From the NCBI GenBank assembly GCA_910586195.1, contig CAJUHO010000015.1, forward strand, positions 1 through 24,109: DNA of 24,109 nucleotides, read 5' to 3'. This document shows positions 7,201-13,774 of this stretch, in pieces. Position 1 is the stretch's first letter; each line of letters starts with the position of its first letter. Origin of the DNA: an uncultured Bacilli bacterium (GTDB taxonomy: Bacteria > Bacillota_I > Bacilli_A > RF39 > UBA660). A program made the position numbers and the translations under genes. The notes under the pieces are model-generated. The model worked only from the letters and a program-made list of their open reading frames with translations, was not told the origin of the DNA and made no database searches.

Positions 7201-7229
7201 AAAAAAACAACTATTTTTTAAAATAATTG
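7201..7229 (-). terminator. terminator at the right end of the element
   Basis: On the minus strand CAATTATTTT (7229-7220) pairs with AAAATAGTTG (7217-7208), 9 of 10, and is followed by TTTTTTT (7207-7201). It lies 14 nt after the premature stop of the spoIVA 5' part and 3 nt after the stop the recombinase would have in the circle (7233-7235). The second position is where a gene's own terminator belongs. Confidence 0.75.
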
Positions 7230-7243
7230 CTATTATACTATAT

Positions 7244-8548
7244 TTAAACTAACATAACTTTCCACTTCATAAACAAACTCAAATGGCTTTCTACTTCTCG
7301 CATTAACCCATCTATCAAACTTTTCCACATCATTTTTATAGTTATTATGTGGATAGATGGTGCCACAGCCTTTAATTTAATTCCATAACGGCTACCTTGT
7401 TTTACAACTTCTGGATTTTCTAGGCGCATGTCTGTAAGAGCAGGGATTGCTACTCCATATCCTGTCTGTTTTACCATAGAAAGGGCATATTTTACTTGAT
7501 CATACTCGCGTTTTGCAATATTAAAATCCTGAAATAAGGAAAGTAGCTCAGCTTTACTATTTACGTCAATGTTGATAATATTGGTTAGCGTCTTTTCATA
7601 TAAATCAGCAGGTGCATTTAAAGAGATGGTGATAATACCAGTTGCAGGGTCTACTTCTGATAAGTAGGCTTTTTCAATAACGTCATTTTCTAAGAACCCA
7701 TTCGTGATATTCTCAATATCTCGAAGCTTATCAATTTCTACGACGCTTTCTTTAATGGCATCAATATAATTCATTTTAATAGGATTATCAGCATTTAATA
7801 TGGCAATCCATTCTGGCATGTTAATTTTTACTTCTAAGACAGGAAATTCATATAGAGCCTCTCTGAGTATTGTATACATATCCTTTTCGTTCATATTTTC
7901 AATATTCATAGGTAAAACTGGAATTTGATGTTCTTCTCGTAGGGATTCTGCTAGTCTTTCTGTCTCAGGAAGAGTTGGATGCGTAGAGTTTAAAAGTACA
8001 ATAAATGGTTTTCCAATACTCTTAAGTTCACTAATAACTCTATTTTCTGCCTCTAAATAATCACTTCTGTTAAATTCCCCAATAGAACCATCTGTCGTAA
8101 CTACAATACCAATCGTAGAATGATCATTAATAACTTTTTCTGTTCCTACCTCAGCAGCCTCTACAAAAGGTATTTCTTCATCATACCACGGAGTCTTTAC
8201 CATACGTGGCCCATTTTCATCTTCCATTCCTAGAGCTTTATCAATGACATAACCAACACAATCAATTAAACGAATTTTACACTCCACCTCATCAATTGTT
8301 ACTTTAGCAGCATTATTTGGTACAAACTTAGGCTCTGTTGTCATAATAGTTTTTCCTTGTGCACTTTGTGGAATTTCATCTAATGCTCTTTTTCTTTCAT
8401 ATTCATCTGCTATATTCGGAACAATAAGGGTTTCTACCATTTTTTTAATGAAAGTACTTTTTCCAGTTCTTACAGCACCAACTACACCAAGATAAATATC
8501 TCCTCCAGAACGTTTTGCAATATTTTTAATAATTTCTTGTTTTTCCAT
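7244..8548 (-). CDS. spoIVA: spoIVA, 5' part (400 codons) with 34 element-encoded codons at its end
   Basis: SpoIVA is the mother-cell ATPase that polymerises on the forespore to form the basement layer of the spore coat. Seen: a Walker A motif, GAVRTGKST, at about residues 19-27; the conserved DIYLGVVGAV, QSAQGKTIMTTEPKFVPN and VDCVGY-type blocks; then a middle region ending RLENPEVVKQGSRYGIKLKAVAPSIH. Family similarity stops abruptly at H400 (7349). The last 34 residues before the stop are element DNA and Met/Lys-rich. The ATG at 8548 is chosen because AGGAGA lies 6 nt upstream; the longer reading from 8569 overlaps that site. Joined to 1073-1348 the product is 491 aa. As integrated, it lacks the C-terminal domain and is probably not functional. 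Confidence 0.95.
   Translation of the reverse strand: MEKQEIIKNIAKRSGGDIYLGVVGAVRTGKSTFIKKMVETLIVPNIADEYERKRALDEIPQSAQGKTIMTTEPKFVPNNAAKVTIDEVECKIRLIDCVGYVIDKALGMEDENGPRMVKTPWYDEEIPFVEAAEVGTEKVINDHSTIGIVVTTDGSIGEFNRSDYLEAENRVISELKSIGKPFIVLLNSTHPTLPETERLAESLREEHQIPVLPMNIENMNEKDMYTILREALYEFPVLEVKINMPEWIAILNADNPIKMNYIDAIKESVVEIDKLRDIENITNGFLENDVIEKAYLSEVDPATGIITISLNAPADLYEKTLTNIINIDVNSKAELLSLFQDFNIAKREYDQVKYALSMVKQTGYGVAIPALTDMRLENPEVVKQGSRYGIKLKAVAPSIHIITIKMMWKSLIDGLMREVESHLSLFMKWKVMLV
7326..7340 (-). repeat. right inverted arm of the element
   Basis: CACATCATTTTTATA is the partner of TATGAAAATGCTGTG at 1361-1375. It also forms a local inverted repeat with the core (TCCACAT 7324-7330, ATGTGGA 7347-7353). 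Confidence 0.6.
7343..7351. repeat. attachment-site core, right copy (TATTATGTG)
   Basis: This is the partner of 1343-1351, exactly 6,000 bp away. Its outer flank, GATAGATGG, is spoIVA coding DNA. Joining the outer flanks recreates TATC-ATGTG-GATA, a small dyad in the reconstructed attB. Confidence 0.8.
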
Positions 8549-8572
8549 ATACATTCTCCTTTTACTCATTTA

Positions 8573-8580
8573 AATGTATG
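8573..8580 (-). promoter_or_regulatory. candidate sigma-E -10 box for spoIVA
   Basis: The minus strand reads CATACATT, a match to the sigma-E -10 consensus (CATACANT). It lies about 25 nt before the start codon, leaving a leader of roughly 18 nt. spoIVA is sigma-E controlled in B. subtilis. No good -35 is visible; that region overlaps the T run of the upstream terminator. Confidence 0.4.
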
Positions 8581-8589
8581 ACTTCTGTC

Positions 8590-8626
8590 AAAAAAAAAGA
8601 ACTTTTGTTATCAGAAAACAAAAGTT
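8590..8626 (-). terminator. terminator after the spoVIF-like gene
   Basis: A perfect 10-bp stem on the minus strand, AACTTTTGTT (8626-8617) and AACAAAAGTT (8609-8600), with a 7-nt loop and a run of eight T. It separates spoVIF from spoIVA. Confidence 0.88.
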
Positions 8627-8631
8627 TTTAC

Positions 8632-8871
8632 CTAAAACATTTTATCGATATCTTTAGGAACCTTATCCTGTATAATAGCATTAATAATTTTATCCTCTTT
8701 TTCTTTTGATACTTCTTTTCCTGTAAGATTTGAAATATCTTTAACCACTTCTCTAAGAGTATCTTCATTTTTCATATTAGAATCCTGTAATTTTTTGGCA
8801 AGTGCTAAAATAGTTTCTTTATTAACATTTGTCTTATTTTCGACCCTTTTAAAAAAATTATCTTTAAACAT
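8632..8871 (-). CDS. stage VI sporulation protein F-like (SpoVIF)
   Basis: 79 aa. It starts MFKDNFFKRVENKTNV, resembling the N-terminus of B. subtilis SpoVIF (DDNFFKNIEKKTGV), and continues with the same pattern: ILALAKKLQ, REVVKDISNLTGKEVSKEKEDKII. In Bacillus this small mother-cell protein is needed for late coat assembly. The start is the ATG at 8871, because AGGAGG lies 5 nt upstream; a longer in-frame reading to 8955 crosses that site. It lies between the 60-aa gene and spoIVA, all on the minus strand. The family call rests on remembered similarity and context. Confidence 0.75.
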   Translation of the reverse strand: MFKDNFFKRVENKTNVNKETILALAKKLQDSNMKNEDTLREVVKDISNLTGKEVSKEKEDKIINAIIQDKVPKDIDKMF

Positions 8872-8888
8872 AGAAAACCTCCTACTAT

Positions 8889-8916
8889 CAGAATATGTAA
8901 TAAAAGGAAAATTTGT
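8889..8916 (-). promoter_or_regulatory. possible sigma-K-type promoter of the spoVIF-like gene
   Basis: On the minus strand, AC (8916-8915), a 17-nt spacer and CATATTCTG (8897-8889) resemble the sigma-K pattern AC-16/17-CATAnnnTA with the last base off. It sits directly upstream of AGGAGG. This is weak evidence alone; spoVIF is a late mother-cell gene in Bacillus. Confidence 0.3.
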
Positions 8917-8955
8917 TCCAATTAGAAATGATTGATAAAACAAAAAAGAAGGCAT

Positions 8956-9138
8956 TTAATGCCTCTGTTCTTTTTCTAATTTCTTTTGATACTTTTGTCT
9001 TTTTTTTCCAAGCTCTTCACATTTCTTTGTAAATTCTTCTAGCGTAATATTTTTTTGTTCATATCTTTTTTGTAAAATCTCTAAAGCTTTATCTAAGCCA
9101 TCGATTATTGTTTGTGGATTTTCTTTTTTAAATAGCAT
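8956..9138 (-). CDS. 60-aa charged helical protein
   Basis: The ATG overlaps the der stop codon (TAATG), so translation is probably coupled to der. The sequence is almost all helix-forming, very Lys/Glu-rich, with ILQKRYEQKNITLEEFTKKCEEL recalling a SHOCT-like module. No membrane segment. Function unknown. Confidence 0.7.
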   Translation of the reverse strand: MLFKKENPQTIIDGLDKALEILQKRYEQKNITLEEFTKKCEELGKKRQKYQKKLEKEQRH

Positions 9139-10448
9139 TACTCTTCCCCATTTCTATTTTTAAATTGAATAATAATTGGCGTACCAGTAAAATCAAATGC
9201 TTCTCGTAATTTATTTTCTAAATATCGCTCATATGAAAAATGTACGAGGCCCTTATTATTAACACGAAGTGTAAATTTGGGAGGTTTTACTCCTGTTTGA
9301 TGTGAAAAATAAAGTTTTAATCGCTTTCCTTTATAGGATGGTGGAATATTTAATTGATAAGCATCTAGTAATACCTCGTTTAGAACACTAGTTTTAATAA
9401 GACGATGAATATTTTTTCCAACATTAACTACTTCAGGCATTAATGTATGAAGTCTTTTTTTAGTTAAAGCAGAAAGAAAGACAATAGGTGCATATGTTGC
9501 AAATTGAAATTCAGCACGCATTAATTTTTCATATTCTTTAATAGTAGTGTCTTTTACAGTATCCCATTTATTAACAACAAATATTAAACCTTTCCCACGT
9601 TCAATAGCATACCCTGCAATATGCTTATCATGTTCCTTTATCCCTTCTTCTGCATTAATTACTACAAGGCAAATATCACTTTTATCAATTGCTCGTAAGG
9701 ACCTTAAAAGACTATATTTTTCAACAGATTCAAATACTTTTCCCTTTTTTCGCATTCCAGCAGTATCAATTAGAATATATTCTTCTCCATGATACTTTAA
9801 TAAAGAGTCCACCGTATCACGTGTTGTTCCTGCAATATTACTGACTACTACTCGTTCTTCGTTTAATAAAGCGTTCATTAGAGAACTTTTTCCAACATTC
9901 GGTCTCCCAATAATCGAAAATTTTAATCTCTCATCCGTAAGGCCTTTTTCTCTTTCTTTGAAATTACGACAAACTTCATCCATTAACTCAATATACCCTG
10001 TGTTATGAATACTACTAATTGGAATATAAGTTTCAAATCCTAATTCGTAAAAATCATATAAATGGTTTTGAGACTCTTTATTATCGATTTTATTAATTGC
10101 CACAATTACTTTTTTACTGCTTTTTCGTAGATAATCTCGAACTTTTAAATCATTGCTAGTGAGACCCTCTTTACCATCGACTATAAAAATAACGACATCT
10201 GCTTCTTCTATAGCAATTAGAGCTTGGAGTTCAATCTCTCTGTTAAAAGTTTCACTACCCATATCAATTCCACCAGTATCAATTAAGTAAAATGGCTTAT
10301 TATTATAAGAAACTTCTTGGTATAGTCTGTCTCTAGTAACACCTGGAACATCTTCAATTATTGCAATTCGCTCCCCAGCAATTTTATTAAATAAGGTACT
10401 CTTTCCGACATTTGGTCTTCCGATTAATGCTACTGTTGGTAAGCTCAT
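9138..10448 (-). CDS. der: ribosome-assembly GTPase Der (EngA)
   Basis: 436 aa, the usual Der length. Two tandem GTPase domains carry GRPNVGKST (about residues 8-16) and GRPNVGKSS (about 180), with DTGG and DTAG G3 motifs and NKID and NKWD G4 motifs. A C-terminal KH-like domain ends with FDFTGTPIIIQFKNR. Der acts in 50S subunit maturation. The ATG at 10448 follows GGAGGTGGGAG; an in-frame ATG at 10472 precedes that site and is rejected. First gene of a minus-strand operon with the 60-aa gene. Confidence 0.97.
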   Translation of the reverse strand: MSLPTVALIGRPNVGKSTLFNKIAGERIAIIEDVPGVTRDRLYQEVSYNNKPFYLIDTGGIDMGSETFNREIELQALIAIEEADVVIFIVDGKEGLTSNDLKVRDYLRKSSKKVIVAINKIDNKESQNHLYDFYELGFETYIPISSIHNTGYIELMDEVCRNFKEREKGLTDERLKFSIIGRPNVGKSSLMNALLNEERVVVSNIAGTTRDTVDSLLKYHGEEYILIDTAGMRKKGKVFESVEKYSLLRSLRAIDKSDICLVVINAEEGIKEHDKHIAGYAIERGKGLIFVVNKWDTVKDTTIKEYEKLMRAEFQFATYAPIVFLSALTKKRLHTLMPEVVNVGKNIHRLIKTSVLNEVLLDAYQLNIPPSYKGKRLKLYFSHQTGVKPPKFTLRVNNKGLVHFSYERYLENKLREAFDFTGTPIIIQFKNRNGEE

Positions 10449-10535
10449 ACTCCCACCTCCAAATGCCCTCATTATATCATAGAAATAGTAATTTTACAAT
10501 TTTTAATAGATTTCATTAATTTTTCGTAAAACTAT

Positions 10536-10543
10536 GTTATAAT
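10536..10543 (+). promoter_or_regulatory. extended -10 promoter of the 210-aa membrane protein gene
   Basis: TG-T-TATAAT ends 25 nt before the ATG at 10569. The -35 region is weak (AT-rich). Confidence 0.5.
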
Positions 10544-10568
10544 ATTAATGAAGTATAAGGAGGTATCT

Positions 10569-11201
10569 ATGGAGAAAATAAAAACAGAAAAAGAATGGTA
10601 TGATAATCCTAATGTCTTAACAAATATTCTAATTGTATTTATTGGCATTATCGTTATTTTATCACAGTCATTTGCCGTTAAAAGTAATTTAGGAGCAGAA
10701 GATATTTTTAGATCATTGCTGAATTATAATAGTACTTATATACTAGTACTTGTCTATTTTATCATGTTAAAAACAAAAATCGGAAAGAGATATTTTAATT
10801 TTTTAAATATATTGCTAATTATAGTTTATTTTTTAAATACATTTGCTTCTCTTTTGACAGTATTTCAATCTTTTGGAATAACATCTTTAATTTCTTGTTC
10901 CCTAAATTTAGTAATTCTCTTTTATATTGTATATACTTTTATGAAGGATACCAGATTTTATTATGAATTGAAATTAGAACGTATTCCTTTTGATGAAGTA
11001 ACAAATGAATGGTATTTTTATGCAGTCGGCATTTTATCTGTTATTTTATTGGTAACTAATTTGATTTTAGTGGAAAATTTTCAATCTGTGGTACTTGCAT
11101 TATTTAATTGTATTTATATGATGATGTTTGCAAGATATGTTTATCTTTACAATTGTCATTTAGAATTTATTAAAAAGAAAAAAATAAAAGAAAAGGAATA
11201 A
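10569..11201 (+). CDS. 210-aa multi-pass membrane protein, unknown function
   Basis: AAGGAGG lies 5 nt before the ATG at 10569 (MEKIKTEKEW); an upstream in-frame ATG at 10548 precedes that site. About six hydrophobic helices: TNILIVFIGIIVIL, STYILVLVYFIML, FLNILLIIVYFLN, LISCSLNLVILFYIVYTF, YAVGILSVILLVTNLI and VVLALFNCIYMMMF. A Lys-rich C-terminal tail follows. I recognise no family. The next gene, also a membrane protein, starts 11 nt later, so the two are an operon. Confidence 0.75.
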   Translation: MEKIKTEKEWYDNPNVLTNILIVFIGIIVILSQSFAVKSNLGAEDIFRSLLNYNSTYILVLVYFIMLKTKIGKRYFNFLNILLIIVYFLNTFASLLTVFQSFGITSLISCSLNLVILFYIVYTFMKDTRFYYELKLERIPFDEVTNEWYFYAVGILSVILLVTNLILVENFQSVVLALFNCIYMMMFARYVYLYNCHLEFIKKKKIKEKE

Positions 11202-11212
11202 GAGGTGAGAAG

Positions 11213-11551
11213 ATGACTGATTTATTTGATGAAATCGATAAAGAGAAAGAAGAACTTCCCAAGATTAATACTATTGCCAAAAAGGTACAAAAACAAAAAT
11301 TAAATGGGTATCAAATGATTTCTTTAGTGACTTTTATTATATTATTTGTAATAGGAATTATTTTAGGAAATTTATTTCCAGCTTGTGAAGCATCAGGAAT
11401 ATTTGGTACATGTACACAACGACAATTTAATTTATCTCTAACTATATTTTTTTGGTTTGGAAGTTTTCTAATATGCTTGTTATTTTATGGGTTAGGGCAT
11501 ATTGTTTCTCTTCTATCAGAGATTAATGAAAAACTTTCAAAGAAGAAATAA
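11213..11551 (+). CDS. 112-aa two-helix membrane protein, unknown function
   Basis: GAGGTG lies 5 nt before the ATG. An acidic N-terminus (MTDLFDEIDKEKEELP) precedes two membrane helices (about 38-57 and 75-100). Between them is a short outside loop with two Cys (PACEASGIFGTC) that could form a disulfide. It is co-transcribed with the preceding gene. Confidence 0.7.
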   Translation: MTDLFDEIDKEKEELPKINTIAKKVQKQKLNGYQMISLVTFIILFVIGIILGNLFPACEASGIFGTCTQRQFNLSLTIFFWFGSFLICLLFYGLGHIVSLLSEINEKLSKKK

Positions 11552-11661
11552 AAATATTGTCAATTTTCTTCATTTTTGTTGCAATTTAAAGGAATAAATG
11601 GTAAGTTATATATGTAAGCATACTATGTGCTTAGAAAATCGAAGGAGGTAAATTTGATAAT

Positions 11662-11934
11662 ATGAAAAAAGTGGAATTAGTAGAAGCAGTAGCTGAAGCT
11701 GCTGGACTTACGAAAGCTGATGCTACTCGTGCAATTGATGCAACATTTACAGTAATTACTGATGCATTAGTGAAAGGTGATAAAGTACCATTAGTTGGTT
11801 TTGGAACTTTCTCAGTTTCAAAAAGAGCAGCTCGTGAAGGACGTAATCCAAAAACTGGAGCAACTGTTCAAATCGCTGCTAGAAATGCTGTTTCATTTAA
11901 GGCAGGTTCTGCACTTAAAGACGCAGTTAACTAA
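11662..11934 (+). CDS. hup: HU-family nucleoid DNA-binding protein
   Basis: 90 aa, the standard HU length. KADATRAIDATFTVITDAL, GFGTFSVSKRAAREGRNPKTG and IAARNAVSFKAGSALKDAVN are the family's helices and DNA-bending beta arm with the Pro that intercalates. It dimerises and compacts DNA. GGAGG precedes the ATG. The leader contains the hairpin TAAGCA (11615-11620)/TGCTTA (11628-11633). Only one HU gene is seen here. Confidence 0.97.
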   Translation: MKKVELVEAVAEAAGLTKADATRAIDATFTVITDALVKGDKVPLVGFGTFSVSKRAAREGRNPKTGATVQIAARNAVSFKAGSALKDAVN

Positions 11935-11935
11935 T

Positions 11936-11964
11936 AAAAGGCCACAAGGCTTTTTATTTTTTTT
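11936..11964 (+). terminator. terminator after hup
   Basis: AAAAGGCC, ACAA, GGCTTTTT (one bulged G), followed by ATTTTTTTTT. Directly after the hup stop. Confidence 0.8.
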
Positions 11965-11971
11965 TAAATTG

Positions 11972-11980
11972 TGCTACAAT
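11972..11980 (+). promoter_or_regulatory. extended -10 promoter of cca
   Basis: TG-C-TACAAT lies 15 nt before the cca start, so the leader would be very short. No clear -35 is seen. Confidence 0.45.
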
Positions 11981-11995
11981 AAAGATGGTGATGAT

Positions 11996-13090
11996 ATGCT
12001 TAATACCGCTTTGAAGATTTTAGAGGTAATTGAAAGTCATGGATATAAGGCTTATTTAGTAGGGGGATTCGTGAGGGATTATCTTTTAAATTTAGATACT
12101 AACGATATTGATATTAATACGTCTGCTACACCAAAAGAATTGAAAGAAATTTTTCCTGATAGTGTTATCCCTAAAGATGATTATGGTGCAGTTGTCGTAT
12201 TAAGAAAAAATATTCGATTTGAAATAACTACTTTTCGTAAGGAAATTGCTTATAAGGATAATCGAAGGCCTATTCAAATAATGTATATCGATAATTTATA
12301 TCAAGACTTATTAAGAAGAGATTTTACAATAAATGCAATTTGTATGGATAAAGATGGAGAAATTGTGGATTTCCTGAATGGTCGAGAGGATTTAGAACAG
12401 CATACTATTAAGACAATAGGAAATAGTGATGAAAAGTTTTCCGAGGATGCCTTACGGATTTTACGGGCTGTTCGCTTTGCTACTACTCTTGATTTTGATT
12501 TAACGGAAGAAATAGAGTGTGCTATTAAAAGAAATAAGAAATTATTAAAGTTGTTATCTTATGAGCGAAAAAGAGAAGAATTAGATAAGATTTTTACAAG
12601 TAAAAATGCCAAAAAAGGTATATCTTTATTAATACGCCTAAATTTAGATTGTGAATTAGACCTTCTATCTTTAAACGAGGTGAAATATACAGACTCCTTA
12701 ATGGCTATTTGGGCTATTTTAAATGTTACAGATTTATACCCCTTTACTAGTAACGAAAAAGAATTAATTCAAAGTATTCAAGAGGTCTATCAGTTTGATA
12801 ATATGAATCGTACTATCTTATATAAATATGGTCTTTATGTAAGTTCAGTGGTAGAAGAGATGAGGGGACAATCTACTAAAGAAATAACAGAATTATACAA
12901 TAGTCTTCCTATTCATGATAGAAAAGATATCATGGTAACTGGAGATGATATAATGAAGGCACTTAATAGGCCAGAAGGATCTTATTTAAAAAAAATATTT
13001 GATGATATTGAACAGGAAATTTTGTATAATAGATTAGAAAACAGAAAAGAAAATATTTTATTATATTGCACAGAACACTATAAAAGTTAA
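11996..13090 (+). CDS. cca: CCA tRNA nucleotidyltransferase
   Basis: 364 aa. It adds or repairs the 3' CCA of tRNA from CTP and ATP. Class II nucleotidyltransferase signature: YLVGGFVRDYLL (about 17-28), the metal-binding NDIDINT (two Asp) and LLRRDFTINAICMD. Neck and body helices follow, with ILRAVRFATTLDFDL. The ATG at 11996 follows GGTGATGAT; a longer upstream reading in the same frame would overlap hup and its terminator. Slightly shorter than the Bacillus enzyme (about 397). A CCA versus A-adding split enzyme cannot be excluded from sequence alone, but no second copy is seen. Confidence 0.92.
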   Translation: MLNTALKILEVIESHGYKAYLVGGFVRDYLLNLDTNDIDINTSATPKELKEIFPDSVIPKDDYGAVVVLRKNIRFEITTFRKEIAYKDNRRPIQIMYIDNLYQDLLRRDFTINAICMDKDGEIVDFLNGREDLEQHTIKTIGNSDEKFSEDALRILRAVRFATTLDFDLTEEIECAIKRNKKLLKLLSYERKREELDKIFTSKNAKKGISLLIRLNLDCELDLLSLNEVKYTDSLMAIWAILNVTDLYPFTSNEKELIQSIQEVYQFDNMNRTILYKYGLYVSSVVEEMRGQSTKEITELYNSLPIHDRKDIMVTGDDIMKALNRPEGSYLKKIFDDIEQEILYNRLENRKENILLYCTEHYKS

Positions 13091-13117
13091 AATATAGGCT
13101 ACAGGAAGGAGCATGAA

Positions 13118-13774
13118 ATGACCAATAATAAACTTATAGACATTATGAAGCAAAAACATATAATAATTCCACTTTATATGTTTAACAATTATAAAAAACT
13201 AAAAATATCCTTAGATGAATTTATATTTTTAATGTATTTATCCAATCAAGGAGATTCTTTGCTATTTAATCCTGAAACGATTTGTAAGGATTTAGGTATT
13301 GATTTAAAAGAAGTAATGAATTATATTAGTGTACTAAGTGAAAAGCATTTATTGACTGTAGAAACAATTAAAAATGAAAAAGGGCTGATAGAGGAAATTA
13401 TAAAGTTAGAAGATTTTTATAATCGTTTTTCTTTAATTATGACAGAGGATATGGTTAAAAAAGATCACTCTAAAAGTAGTATATTTAGTGTTATTGAGAA
13501 GGAGTTTGGAAGAACACTTAGTCCTATGGAATATGAAATTATTAAAGCCTGGTTAGAGAATAATATGAGTGAAGAAATAATTACAGAGGCACTTAAAGAG
13601 GCAACATTTAATGGCGTTTCCAATTTACGATATATTGATAAGATTTTGTATGAATGGGGAAAATTGGGACTAAAAACAAAGGAGGATGTTATGAAAAATA
13701 AAATGAAACGTAGAAAAGAAAAAGAACAACCCTCTGAAATTTTTGATTATGATTGGTTTGATGATGATGAATAA
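13118..13774 (+). CDS. dnaD: DnaD-like replication initiation protein
   Basis: 218 aa. The N-terminal winged-helix domain (about 1-100; PLYMFNNYKKLKISLDEFIFLMYL) and a DnaB/DnaD C-terminal domain (about 125-195; FGRTLSPMEYEIIKAW, ITEALKEA, NLRYIDKILYEWGKLGLKT) are in the order of B. subtilis DnaD, which helps load the replicative helicase. The tail is very acidic (FDYDWFDDDE), as in the family. AAGGAG precedes the ATG. The 3' end overlaps nth, as dnaD-nth are adjacent in Bacilli. Confidence 0.92.
   Translation: MTNNKLIDIMKQKHIIIPLYMFNNYKKLKISLDEFIFLMYLSNQGDSLLFNPETICKDLGIDLKEVMNYISVLSEKHLLTVETIKNEKGLIEEIIKLEDFYNRFSLIMTEDMVKKDHSKSSIFSVIEKEFGRTLSPMEYEIIKAWLENNMSEEIITEALKEATFNGVSNLRYIDKILYEWGKLGLKTKEDVMKNKMKRRKEKEQPSEIFDYDWFDDDE

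Larger units (their letters stand above)
1347..7346. mobile_element. 6.0-kb serine-recombinase intervening element inside spoIVA
   Basis: The element is defined by the two core copies (1343-1351 and 7343-7351), by the split SpoIVA reading frame on either side, and by its gene content. In order from the left end: large serine recombinase, SHOCT-like 90-aa protein, small serine resolvase, 75-aa protein, PH/zinc-ribbon membrane protein, XRE repressor (the only plus-strand gene) and HUH replication protein. Inside the cores there are imperfect inverted arms, TATGAAAATGCTGTG (1361-1375) and CACATCATTTTTATA (7326-7340). These match at 13 of 15 positions and are expected recombinase-binding half-sites. 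There are no capsid, tail, lysis or conjugation genes, so it is plasmid-like rather than a prophage. Excision would restore spoIVA in frame. By analogy with skin-type elements this could happen in the mother cell during sporulation; that timing is inference. The exact ends are uncertain by a few bases within ATGTG. Confidence 0.88.

Noticed and set aside
1347..7346. A prophage remnant
   Set aside because: No capsid, portal, terminase, tail or lysis genes; gene content is plasmid-like.
1347..7346. The exact 6,000-bp length as a sign of artificial construction
   Set aside because: The genes and non-coding parts look natural; a round number is most likely coincidence, though an assembly check is worthwhile.
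11795..11995. N-terminal extension of cca
   Set aside because: It overlaps hup and its terminator; family similarity and a ribosome-binding site support the start at 11996.
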